A stretch of 64,000 bases of DNA. Origin: a virus. Position 1 is the first letter of the stretch, and the number at the start of each line of letters is the position of its first letter. The stretch lies in the IMG/VR virus record IMGVR_UViG_3300042371_001161, positions 1 through 64,000 of that record, one strand, 5' to 3'. The position numbers and the translations under genes are program-made. Positions 20,185-28,552 of this stretch are shown piece by piece. The notes under the pieces were generated by a model. That model made no database searches. It was not told the DNA's origin and saw only the letters and a list, made by a program, of their open reading frames with translations.

Positions 20185-20800
20185 ATTTTATGACCACGAA
20201 TCTGGTAGGACGCTGCAAGAAAGACCAGAAGCCTACATTTTAGATAAAGTTTTTGACCCAGAATATTTTTCTGAACTAAAAGAATCGCTCGCGCTAATTA
20301 GAGAAAATAATGTTCTTCCGTATACCTTGGAGCTTGGGCGGAGCGGTATAAATACATTAGATAAGAGCTTTGGAGCCGATGTTCTTAATGGCGCTTTTGA
20401 TAAGGTCGTCGCAACGGCGCGTTCTATTTTTGGTCAAGACGTGAAGCCAACTTATGCCCTATGGGTGGCCTATAGGGGCTTTCGGGCTAGTCTTCCACGT
20501 CATATAGATGATAATGCTTGCACCTATACGATTGACTTATGCATGTCCTATGAGACACAGTGGCCCATTTGTATCGAAGGGAAAGAGCTACTTCTTGAAC
20601 CAAATCAAGCTGCAGTATATTACGGCGAAGACCAGTACCACTGGAGGGGTGAATTCCCTAGCCCGTTAAAAAATGAAGTGCAAATGATTTTTTTCCATTT
20701 TGCTGAGCCAGACCACTGGTTCTTCACTAAGGGTCCGCAGCACAAGCAGGAAATAGTTCGTATAAAAGAAGAACATCAAAGAAGGAACGGTATAAAGTAA
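20177..20800 (+). CDS. 2-oxoglutarate/Fe(II) oxygenase-like protein
   Basis: 207 residues from the ATG at 20177; an upstream start at 20114 would lie deep in the previous gene and adds only a basic low-complexity leader. PRHIDDNACTYTIDLC gives H109-x-D111 and GEDQYHWRG gives a distal H155, which together make a plausible iron site, but the 2-oxoglutarate anchor is not obvious. The protein is less typical than the other two of the island. It could hydroxylate an amino acid, peptide or sugar. Confidence 0.65.
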   Translation: MNEFYDHESGRTLQERPEAYILDKVFDPEYFSELKESLALIRENNVLPYTLELGRSGINTLDKSFGADVLNGAFDKVVATARSIFGQDVKPTYALWVAYRGFRASLPRHIDDNACTYTIDLCMSYETQWPICIEGKELLLEPNQAAVYYGEDQYHWRGEFPSPLKNEVQMIFFHFAEPDHWFFTKGPQHKQEIVRIKEEHQRRNGIK

Positions 20801-20805
20801 GTTAC

Positions 20806-21102
20806 ATGAGTAAAGTTGTTCAGTTCAGTCAAAAGATAGTCGATGCTGTCAAAATGATGTCCAAGAAAGAATATTGGAATCGTCCCAATGCCGTCGAGGC
20901 GTGGGGTTTTGCAACAAAGATTCTCATTATTTTTCCTGGCCTACTTCTGGGCAAGCAGTGGTGGTGGCTGTACATTTTCGCCATTATTTCGAGTACGGCG
21001 CTAATTTGGTCATCTACTAAGAAAACACTGCCGACTATTATTCTATTCAACGTTGCCTGGGTCATCTTAGCAACTGCTTCGATTGTGAAGCATTTCGTAT
21101 GA
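20806..21102 (+). CDS. Small membrane protein
   Basis: 98 residues. Three hydrophobic segments are visible after a ~30-residue cytoplasm-like start: around 33-47, 53-67 and 76-92, the first two separated by GKQWWW. No signal peptidase site. It lies between the last oxygenase and a methyltransferase and overlaps the latter by four bases (ATGA). It could be a membrane anchor for the island enzymes, a lipid-sugar handling protein or a holin-like protein; nothing in the sequence decides. Confidence 0.6.
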   Translation: MSKVVQFSQKIVDAVKMMSKKEYWNRPNAVEAWGFATKILIIFPGLLLGKQWWWLYIFAIISSTALIWSSTKKTLPTIILFNVAWVILATASIVKHFV

Positions 21103-21716
21103 GACTACACACGCAATATTCATACAACGAAGAGTTCTCCAAAAAACTTGCTTTTGAATTTACTGTTGTAGGTTCAGATAAATCATCACATCATGGGTAC
21201 GAGGATGTGTATTCACACCTGTTGTCCGGTATGTCTCCGAAATCCTTTTTGGAGATTGGTCTTTTTCTTGGAGAGACTCGCAGTACTGACCTCTTTGCTT
21301 GGGAGCAGATGTTTCCTGACGCAAAAATTTATGGAGCAGACATAAAGTCTCACCTACTTTTCAAGAGTGGGAATATTCAGACATTCTTTGTTGACCAGTC
21401 GCGACCGGAAACTTTCTTGGACTTAAAGAACTCGATTGGCAACAAGGTTGACATCATTCTGGACGACGCTTCGCATGTTTTTGATTTGACAATTTCCACA
21501 TTTGAAAACATGTTTGATTTCCTTGAAGATGATGGCATTTATCTCATAGAGGATATCCTTTACGAGAACTACAACATGGATAGTTGGGAACAGCGCTCAT
21601 CTGAATTGAAAGAATATTTTGACAAAACTGGCCTTTCTTACGACATGTATGCAACATCAAAAATTCATTCCTGTGTAGATAGTGTTGTTTTGGCGGTATC
21701 AAAGGAGAAACAATGA
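21099..21716 (+). CDS. Class I methyltransferase, antibiotic O-methyltransferase-like
   Basis: 205 residues. The start DKSSHHGYEDVYSHLL and SFLEIGLFLGETRS form the combined acceptor and motif I region seen in the mycinamicin/cephamycin type of O-methyltransferase. DAKIYGADIK is motif II and VDIILDDASHVFD is the metal-binding acid and His region. Those enzymes methylate sugar hydroxyls or phenolic groups, which would fit a sugar on a glycan or a halogenated aromatic ring. Overlaps both neighbours by four bases, so it is in the island operon. Confidence 0.8.
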   Translation: MRLHTQYSYNEEFSKKLAFEFTVVGSDKSSHHGYEDVYSHLLSGMSPKSFLEIGLFLGETRSTDLFAWEQMFPDAKIYGADIKSHLLFKSGNIQTFFVDQSRPETFLDLKNSIGNKVDIILDDASHVFDLTISTFENMFDFLEDDGIYLIEDILYENYNMDSWEQRSSELKEYFDKTGLSYDMYATSKIHSCVDSVVLAVSKEKQ

Positions 21717-22771
21717 GATTCCATGTTGTGGGCCTCCCGCATACAAACACCACTGAAGATTTTACGGCTTGCGCATATACAGAGAAAGTCCGTAAGTTCT
21801 GCATCATGATGAAAGACCTTGGGCATACGGTCTTTTTGTATGGTGGCGAGTTCAACGAAGCCCCCTGTGACGAGCAGGTAATGTGCATTACTGAGGAACA
21901 GCGATTAAAAGCCGTGGGCAACAATCACTACTCCGCCGCATCGTTTGATTGGAACCTACCCCATTGGGTCGAGTTCAATAACAATGTCATTAAAGGCATT
22001 CATGAGCGCCTAGAGCACAAAGATTTTATTTGCCTTATCGCAGGCTATGCCTCTAAGCCAATTGCTGACGCATTCCCCAATGAACTAAGCGTGGAATTCG
22101 GAATAGGTTACGGTGGTTCATTCTCTGAATACAAAGTTTTTGAATCATATGCGTGGATGCACGCTTGCTATGGTTCCAAGGTCACCGACCCACATACATT
22201 GGATGGCAAGTTTTATCACGCCGTAATACCGAGTTATATCGATATTCAAGATTTCCCATTACAAAACGAACCAGACGACTACTATCTTTACATTGGGCGT
22301 CTCACAGAACGCAAGGGTTACATGATAGCTGCAGAGGTCTGCGAATATCTTGGCAAGCGCCTGATTATTGCAGGGCAGGGCACACCACCTAGGTACGGAG
22401 AATACGTCGGGGTAGTAGGAACGGAGGAACGAGCCAAGCTGATGGGTGGAGCAATTGCCACTTTTGCGCCAACTATTTATGTTGAGCCTTTTGGAACCGT
22501 TGCCATAGAAGCAATGGCCTGTGGTTCTCCAGTTATTTCCACCGACTGGGGTGCTTTCACCGAGACAGTTCTTGATGGATTGACAGGATTTAGATGTCAC
22601 ACAATGCAGGAATTCGCGGATGCTACCGAGAAAGTCAAGACTCTTGATAGGTCACTAATCAGCGCTTACGCAAAGGGGCGTTATGGACTGGACACTGTCG
22701 GGCTCATGTACGAAAAGTATTTTACTCGTTTGCAGGGTCTTTGGGGCAAGGGCTTTTACGAACTTTCGTAA
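21713..22771 (+). CDS. GT-B family glycosyltransferase (group 1, GT4-like)
   Basis: 352 residues. The C-domain is typical: YLYIGRLTERKGY, LIIAGQG and the catalytic EPFGTVAIEAMACGSPVI with the E-x7-E pattern. The N-domain starts with FHVVGLPHTNT and includes KDLGHTVFLYGG. Last gene of the island, overlapping the methyltransferase by four bases and ending eight bases from the converging gene at 22780. It probably adds a sugar to a virion protein, a lipid or a surface glycan. Confidence 0.85.
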   Translation: MRFHVVGLPHTNTTEDFTACAYTEKVRKFCIMMKDLGHTVFLYGGEFNEAPCDEQVMCITEEQRLKAVGNNHYSAASFDWNLPHWVEFNNNVIKGIHERLEHKDFICLIAGYASKPIADAFPNELSVEFGIGYGGSFSEYKVFESYAWMHACYGSKVTDPHTLDGKFYHAVIPSYIDIQDFPLQNEPDDYYLYIGRLTERKGYMIAAEVCEYLGKRLIIAGQGTPPRYGEYVGVVGTEERAKLMGGAIATFAPTIYVEPFGTVAIEAMACGSPVISTDWGAFTETVLDGLTGFRCHTMQEFADATEKVKTLDRSLISAYAKGRYGLDTVGLMYEKYFTRLQGLWGKGFYELS

Positions 22772-22779
22772 TCTACGAA
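22765..22779. terminator. Short palindrome at a convergent gene junction
   Basis: TTCGTA-ATC-TACGAA (22765-22779) covers the stop of the glycosyltransferase and lies right where plus- and minus-strand operons meet. The six-base stem has a three-base loop, and there is no clear T run, so this is only a candidate bidirectional terminator. Confidence 0.25.
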
Positions 22780-22998
22780 TTACCACTTATCTATTGGGCA
22801 AGATGCATCAAGAAGTTTGACTTTAAGATGCATGAAACACCCACATTTTGCGCATTGTTTTGATATGGAGATGAACATTGGGCATTCAACACATATTGCA
22901 TATCGCTCATCTTGCATGGCCTTGTCGGCATGAGCGGTGCCCTTACGGAAAAAATCTAAAGGGCTTGATTTTCTGTTTTGTCCAGTATTGTCTCGCAT
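22780..22998 (-). CDS. Small zinc-ribbon-like protein
   Basis: 72 residues with five Cys in the C-terminal half arranged as C-x2-C then C-x2-C-x-C, and a sixth near the end (CVECP, CAKCGCFM, SCPIDKW). This pattern is common in small phage proteins and would bind zinc. The N-terminal 30 residues are basic and polar. It is the last gene of the minus-strand tail operon. Function unknown. Confidence 0.7.
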   Translation of the reverse strand: MRDNTGQNRKSSPLDFFRKGTAHADKAMQDERYAICVECPMFISISKQCAKCGCFMHLKVKLLDASCPIDKW

Positions 22999-23010
22999 GA
23001 TGGCTTAAGT

Positions 23011-23331
23011 CTATTCTATTTCTGCTTCAGCGTCGTCTGCTTGTTCCGGTGGGATTATAATTTCCTCTAAACCCAATCCCTCTTCTTGATAATCAAATTC
23101 AACACCATTCCAAGCCACTCCGGGCGAAACTGGCGGGTGGTCGATGATAGTTGCGGTACCGTCGAACAACGTAATGAAGGTATCGTAATCGGGCACGCTA
23201 ACTGCGATGCATCCTTCGTAATCGGCTGCTTTATACATCGAGAAGACAACAACACCATCGGAAATTATCACCTTGGAAAATTCTGGGGCTGGATTTTCTG
23301 AATTATCATAATCAAACATGATTGTTGGCAT
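23011..23331 (-). CDS. Hypothetical protein with acidic tail
   Basis: 106 residues. The first 60 alternate in strands (TIMFDYDNSE, VVVFSMYKAADY); the last ~30 are dominated by Glu/Asp. No recognised domain. It sits between the FN3 fibre gene and the zinc-ribbon gene and probably shares their transcript. It could be a chaperone or capping protein for the fibre, given its place, but this is a guess. Confidence 0.6.
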   Translation of the reverse strand: MPTIMFDYDNSENPAPEFSKVIISDGVVVFSMYKAADYEGCIAVSVPDYDTFITLFDGTATIIDHPPVSPGVAWNGVEFDYQEEGLGLEEIIIPPEQADDAEAEIE

Positions 23332-23340
23332 GGTTTTCCT

Positions 23341-26181
23341 TTAAATTGAGTTTGCGGTTCTTTGTGTATAAACCACTATTGCTTTGACGTTTATTATTCG
23401 GTTGGTGTTATAGGTGCTAGCCGGAACGCCGTAGCCTTCTACGGATATTTTTTGATTATCATTTCCGAAGGCATAACTTGAGTTGTCATCCCCACCAGGA
23501 TTCCAGTATTCGCCTGCATAGATTGCGGTTTCACCGTATCCGCCACCAGTAACTGCACGTAGAGGTGCGAGGTCATAGAGAGCAATAGACCCCCGTACAC
23601 TAGCGGTGGTATTCCCGTGGATGCGCACGACAGGGTTTCTTTCTACGGAAACTGTATTGTAATTTGTTACGGGAATGTTTGTATAAAGCGCCACTAGGGT
23701 AACGTTCTGATTACTGGTACCCGACCAGTTGAAAAATTTCTTGCCCATTGTAGTACTGGTTACTGTTTGTACGTCAGTGGCGAAGGTGTTGTTTTCGGTA
23801 TAGGTGTAATGGTTGACGGATGCGCTCGTTGTGAAAGTCGTTGTTGCAGATTGAACATACTGTCCAGCTGTATTATGAACTCTCATGAAACATTCAACGG
23901 CGACACTGGTGCCAATATTCTGGGTGTCGCCGAATGCGTTAACAAAAGTATAAAATATTGTTCCGGCAGCAACGTTTGAAGTGGTCTCAACTACCTCGGT
24001 AGGATTATATGTTCCCGTGACCTTGAAGTGGATAGAAGCTTTAGAAAAATTTAGACAATCAGTAGGGTCGAATGAAACCTGGACAGGCCTCTTGCCCCAT
24101 GTGCCGGAGTTTGTAGTCGAAGGATAGCCAGCTGCTACAGATAACGTAGGGGCAGTAACCGCAAATGACGGAGTTCGTGTTGTTGCGTAGTCGGAGTACG
24201 TGCCGTCACCGGCTGCGTTTTTGGCTCTAACTCTCGCCTTATATTCTTTTCCGATGGTTAGTCCTGTAAATTTCTTCGTTCTTATAGTCGAACCAGCGTT
24301 AAAGAGTGTTGTTGTTCCGGCGGCTATGTCAAGTAGTTCAACATCGTATCCCGTTATTGCGCTGCCGCCAGTTGCTGGGGCAACCCATGTGACCTCGTAG
24401 AATTGGTCGCCAGAACTCGAGGTCGGCGTGGCTGGAGCGTCAGGTATCGTGTATGGGGTTCCGCTCGCCGAAGCAGTGGCGCCTGCTCCTGCGGCGTTTA
24501 CGACTCTCACTCTTGTTGAATATGTATTACTAGGTATCAGTCCAGTGACTGTCTTAGTTACTGCTGTGCTAGTGCTGAGATTTCCGTTTACAGCAGTAAA
24601 GGAACCGAAAGAAGTTCCACCAGAAGAGTAGGCCCCACTAGTGGAGCCGTTAAACAACGTGAAATAGAATTGGGTTGCTGAAAAAGCAACAACTTCCGCC
24701 GTCCTATCGAATGAACTTGGCGTCACGCCAGTAACGGTAACCACCTCACCTGTTGAATACCCATGAGCTGTTCCTGTTGTGTAGAGCGTCAGACCATAGA
24801 CGTCCACATAAATAGCTCCTGATATAAACCGGTTTCCATCATTGTGAGTAATGTATTCGTAACCTGTGATTTGGCTGCCGCCATTGGAGGCTGGGGTAGT
24901 GAAGTCGAGAACCAGAGAACTGCTTCCGGCAGTTGCGGTGAATCCGGTGGGAGCATTTGGAACCGTATATGGAGTTCCGCTGCTCGAGGCGGCCGCGCCT
25001 GCTCCTGCGGCGTTTACTACTCTTACTCTCGTCTGGAAAGTTGTACCAGCTGTGAGGCCAGTGACTGTCCTTGTTACCGCCGTGCTGGTACTGAGGTTTC
25101 CACTGACAAGGACATAGGTAGTGCCCCCATTGGTACTGTACTCGTAGCCGGTAATTTGACTACCGCCGTTAGATGCTGGAGTAGTGAAGGCAAGAATTAG
25201 CTCACTGCTTCCTGCAGTTGTAGTGAATGAGGTGGGAGCGTTCGGAACGGTGTATGGAGTTCCACTGCTTGAAGCAGCAGTGCCTGCCCCTCTAGCGTTT
25301 ACTACTCTCACTCTTGTCTGGAAAGTCGTACCGGGCGTGAGGCCAGCAACTGTCCTGGTCACTGCCGTGCTGGTACTCAGGTCTCCGCTGACCAAAACAT
25401 AGGTCGTACCGCCGTCAGTGCTGTATTCGTAGCCAGTGATTTGGCTTCCGCCATTTGATGCTGGGGTGGTGAAAGCGAGAATCAGGGAACTACTTCCGGC
25501 GGTTGTGGTGAACGAGGTAGGAACGTTCGGAACTGTAAATGGAACAATTGCCGATGAATTGGCAGATACGGTGCCATTTCCTGCAACCGTTACGGCATAA
25601 ACTCTAAAGATGTATGAAGTGCCGTTAGTTAAGCCGGTCACCGTAATAGACGTCGCAGTTGATGTACCGTCAGTAAATGCTGTCCAAGACGAGCCTGAGT
25701 TGGAAGAATACTCTACGACATAGTCGGTGATGCTCCTTCCTCCATTAGAGGAAGGTGCACTGTAGGCGACCGTAACGCTGCCGCTTGATGGGGACGTAAC
25801 TGAAGTTATAGTTGGGGCACCAGAGATGGTGAATGGGGTCGTATTTGTTGACAATACAGCAGATTCGAGGCCGGCAGAAATGGCGTTTACCGCTCTTATT
25901 TTAACGTAATATTGTTGTCCGTTGGTGAGTCCACCGATAGTGATAGGGGACGTGGTGTCGGCTGGGTCGAGGGATGTAAACGCCGAGAACGTGGTGCCAT
26001 CAGTAGACAAAGAGTATTGATAGTTAACGATGTCTCCACCACCACTAAAGGTGGGGTCAGTGAAGGATATCGCTAACTGTTGATTACCCTCAAGCGAGGA
26101 CAGAGAGGTTGATTCAGAAGGCGTTCCGCCAATTCCAAAAAATCCTCTAGTCGCAGAGCTTCTTCCACCAATAAAAGGCAT
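23341..26181 (-). CDS. Tail fibre with six FN3 domains
   Basis: 946 residues. After a short Gly/Ser leader there are six fibronectin type III domains (about 20-115, 116-215, 216-310, 311-405, 406-580, 581-675), each with the ITGYEYS / TTFQTRVRVVNAAGAG pattern. The fifth is interrupted by an ~80-residue insert (24600-24846) reading HGYSTGEVVTVTGV. Residues 680-946 form a different, receptor-domain-like end (NTNRIINVKAIVVYTQRT close). Domains 3 to 5 are nearly identical. FN3 domains in phage virions are thought to help weak binding to surface glycans. Placed at the far end of the tail operon, so it is likely a distal fibre or spike. Confidence 0.82.
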   Translation of the reverse strand: MPFIGGRSSATRGFFGIGGTPSESTSLSSLEGNQQLAISFTDPTFSGGGDIVNYQYSLSTDGTTFSAFTSLDPADTTSPITIGGLTNGQQYYVKIRAVNAISAGLESAVLSTNTTPFTISGAPTITSVTSPSSGSVTVAYSAPSSNGGRSITDYVVEYSSNSGSSWTAFTDGTSTATSITVTGLTNGTSYIFRVYAVTVAGNGTVSANSSAIVPFTVPNVPTSFTTTAGSSSLILAFTTPASNGGSQITGYEYSTDGGTTYVLVSGDLSTSTAVTRTVAGLTPGTTFQTRVRVVNARGAGTAASSSGTPYTVPNAPTSFTTTAGSSELILAFTTPASNGGSQITGYEYSTNGGTTYVLVSGNLSTSTAVTRTVTGLTAGTTFQTRVRVVNAAGAGAAASSSGTPYTVPNAPTGFTATAGSSSLVLDFTTPASNGGSQITGYEYITHNDGNRFISGAIYVDVYGLTLYTTGTAHGYSTGEVVTVTGVTPSSFDRTAEVVAFSATQFYFTLFNGSTSGAYSSGGTSFGSFTAVNGNLSTSTAVTKTVTGLIPSNTYSTRVRVVNAAGAGATASASGTPYTIPDAPATPTSSSGDQFYEVTWVAPATGGSAITGYDVELLDIAAGTTTLFNAGSTIRTKKFTGLTIGKEYKARVRAKNAAGDGTYSDYATTRTPSFAVTAPTLSVAAGYPSTTNSGTWGKRPVQVSFDPTDCLNFSKASIHFKVTGTYNPTEVVETTSNVAAGTIFYTFVNAFGDTQNIGTSVAVECFMRVHNTAGQYVQSATTTFTTSASVNHYTYTENNTFATDVQTVTSTTMGKKFFNWSGTSNQNVTLVALYTNIPVTNYNTVSVERNPVVRIHGNTTASVRGSIALYDLAPLRAVTGGGYGETAIYAGEYWNPGGDDNSSYAFGNDNQKISVEGYGVPASTYNTNRIINVKAIVVYTQRTANSI
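24849..25536 (-). repeat. Near-identical FN3-coding repeats
   Basis: Two complete repeats of about 285 bases each and the start of a third encode FN3 domains 3 to 5 of the long fibre. DNA similarity is high throughout, including synonymous positions, which points to recent duplication or gene conversion. Confidence 0.8.
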
Positions 26182-26197
26182 ACCTTATTCCCCGCTA

Positions 26198-27289
26198 CTA
26201 CGCGAACTTCGATTGACTTGCAAAAACGGTATAAGTACTGGTCGCGGTTTTAATCATCACAAACGTGTACGCATCAAACGCATTGCTGCCACTACCGTTA
26301 GGAAACGATAGCCCACCAAACCACTTGACAGTCTGTACGACCCCGTCAATAGAGACGGCCGTCGGTCTGGCTGTAGTGCTGCCAGAATTAATTAGGACAA
26401 CCGCAGTAATGGATTGATTATCGGCCATCGTAGCGTTAAGCGTTGTTGATGCATTCCCTCTGAAGTCGAGCGAGCATGAGGCACTAGTGGAAGTCGGGTA
26501 AAAATGAATTGCGCCATCTAGCATGTTGATGTTTAGTGCCCCAGTCGCCTGACCCAAGGACTGTACGGTTTCTAGGACTTCGGAAAACGTAGACGTACCC
26601 GTAACCGTTGAGTTGCCCGCAACCGTTGAGTTGCCCGTAACTGCAACGTTGGCAGAAGCTGAGACGTTACCTGTGACCGCAAAGGTTCCAGCAACTGCAA
26701 TGTTTGTATCTAGTTTGGCAGAAGTGACCGCGCCAGCCCCAATTTTTGCGGCAGTAACGGAACCACTGTCAAGTTTGGCTTCAACTATTCCCGCGTCCTT
26801 GACTCTTAAAGTATCTGCATTTACCTCAATTGTGGAGCTGTCGACGTTTACGGCAAGAGCGGTGCCGTTGCCTCCAGAAAGTCCGCTTCCTGCAACTGAA
26901 GTAGTTAGCTTGGCCTCGGTGATTGTGTTGTCTGCAATGTCCGCAGCAATAACCGTTCCAGCCGCAATCTTGGCACTCGTAATTGAGTTGTCTGCAATCT
27001 TTACGGTCGTGATGGTGCCATCGCCCACCACGAACTGCGATGAGTCTATCCATGCGGAACCGCTCCAGTACTGCACTACATTGTCATTTTTGAGATAACA
27101 AAATTTACCTTCCGATAGGAGCGGTCTTCCATTTCCTCCAGCTGATGTCGGAATGCCATCACCGAAAGCGTTATCTCGTGCAGTTCCGCTATCAAAAACA
27201 CTAATTACCTGGTCCATTAGGTATGTGTTAATTTCACTCGCGTATGCAACTTCGCCAGAGACAAAAAGTTTTACTCCTGAGCCTGCCAT
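26198..27289 (-). CDS. Tail fibre / collar protein
   Basis: 363 residues. The N-terminus (SGVKLFVSGEVAYASEINTYL) is the standard start of many phage virion proteins attached to a baseplate. Residues ~70-200 consist of repeats such as SITSAKIAAGTV, DNTITEAKL and GSVTAAKI, which form a shaft, then TGNSTVAGNSTVTG repeats. The last ~120 residues are a beta domain (NQSITAVVLINSG, then FDAYTFVMIKTATST). Strong AGGAG eight bases before the ATG. Probably a fibre that docks on the baseplate next to the gpI-like protein. Confidence 0.75.
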   Translation of the reverse strand: MAGSGVKLFVSGEVAYASEINTYLMDQVISVFDSGTARDNAFGDGIPTSAGGNGRPLLSEGKFCYLKNDNVVQYWSGSAWIDSSQFVVGDGTITTVKIADNSITSAKIAAGTVIAADIADNTITEAKLTTSVAGSGLSGGNGTALAVNVDSSTIEVNADTLRVKDAGIVEAKLDSGSVTAAKIGAGAVTSAKLDTNIAVAGTFAVTGNVSASANVAVTGNSTVAGNSTVTGTSTFSEVLETVQSLGQATGALNINMLDGAIHFYPTSTSASCSLDFRGNASTTLNATMADNQSITAVVLINSGSTTARPTAVSIDGVVQTVKWFGGLSFPNGSGSNAFDAYTFVMIKTATSTYTVFASQSKFA

Positions 27290-27327
27290 GTTATTCTCCT
27301 GAATCTTTCATTGTTAATTTTATCATT

Positions 27328-28551
27328 TCATCCAAAGGTCATGGAGTCGAATCTGCCAAGAACTGGGTCGTCAATAGTAAAGTTAAATTGGTTAACGGTT
27401 TCTTGAGAAATTAAGTAGCCCATTGGTTTGGCCCAATTGACAGACTGCATGACAAGTTCGCTCACCTGATTGGCGTTGGCATCTGGGGTTTCATTAGCCA
27501 AGGTGCGAATATGTATTGCGAATGGGTCATTTTCATATCTTGGGGTCAATGAAACTGAAAAAGTGCTCTGGGCACCATTCTCGGTATAAGAAAGAACCTG
27601 CTTGGCGGCCTCAATCATTGCCTCCCTTGACCCAGCAGCGCGTCCATAATAACCCTTGGACAACTGCCATTCAATAAAATCCCTACGGATGCTTTCGTTC
27701 CCAAAGAAGGCGGTCCCGTTTGAGTAATAAATATTTTGGCGAATAAAATCGCCAGAAAACTGAGAAAGCCATGGGACATACCTGTTTTTAACCGAACGAG
27801 GCGAGACAAGAGAACTTTGCGCCCAATATGCAACTGTAAGATTTTCGTATAGTAGCTGACTGCCTTCTATTCCATACATGAGACCATATTCTGCGAATAC
27901 CTCGCCCGCAGCAGATGTTAACATATCTAGCAATCTAAAGAATGGGTATGAAGGCTGGCTTTGCAGTGAATCTATTTCAAAATAAAAATCTGGTAAAAAA
28001 TTTCTAGCCGTACCCAGAAATGAATTTTCAAATAAAGCCAAATCGTGGATTAGGTGCGGCATTGTCATGTGTGCTGTCTGGCCACCAAGAAGCCCAGAAA
28101 TCGTAATTTGTATAGTTGCGGTATGATTTGCTTCGTCATCTGGAACAACCGCCCTATTGGTATGAACAGCGTTATATGAGCCACTTGAGTAAGTTTTTAA
28201 GTAGGGCTCATATGTGGCGGATGCTGAATCTATATAAAGAAGCGAACTCACTGTAATTGGCGCATTTGCCTTAATTCGCATATTCGCAGACAAGACACGA
28301 CTATTGTCATCCAAGGTTAGTGGTATATCTGCAAGGGTTAGCACTACATCTTGTACTTCTCCCTCAGAGCCTGCCGCAAGCGCCAGAGTATAGCGACTAT
28401 CGACTACAAAATCCGTACTACTAATCATTATGGATGCATTAGTGGCTGTCCAATCATACTCAACAGCAGCAAGGCCTATAGGTGTTCCGTCTAGAGAGGA
28501 GAATCTACGTAAGGCATTGCCATCTGATAGGAGGTTTACTGTGGTTGCCAT
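27328..28551 (-). CDS. Baseplate wedge / tail protein I-like
   Basis: 407 residues. The order gp25-like, gpJ-like, this protein, then fibres is the one seen in P2-type baseplates, where the gene after J encodes tail protein I. Its middle third (residues ~190-300: PSYPFFRLLDMLTSAAGEVF, YVPWLSQFSG, FIEWQLSKGYYGR) matches the character of tail protein I, with an N-terminal beta domain added. It would link the wedge to the fibres. The assignment rests on position and pattern more than on a signature. Confidence 0.65.
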   Translation of the reverse strand: MATTVNLLSDGNALRRFSSLDGTPIGLAAVEYDWTATNASIMISSTDFVVDSRYTLALAAGSEGEVQDVVLTLADIPLTLDDNSRVLSANMRIKANAPITVSSLLYIDSASATYEPYLKTYSSGSYNAVHTNRAVVPDDEANHTATIQITISGLLGGQTAHMTMPHLIHDLALFENSFLGTARNFLPDFYFEIDSLQSQPSYPFFRLLDMLTSAAGEVFAEYGLMYGIEGSQLLYENLTVAYWAQSSLVSPRSVKNRYVPWLSQFSGDFIRQNIYYSNGTAFFGNESIRRDFIEWQLSKGYYGRAAGSREAMIEAAKQVLSYTENGAQSTFSVSLTPRYENDPFAIHIRTLANETPDANANQVSELVMQSVNWAKPMGYLISQETVNQFNFTIDDPVLGRFDSMTFG

Positions 28552-28552
28552 A

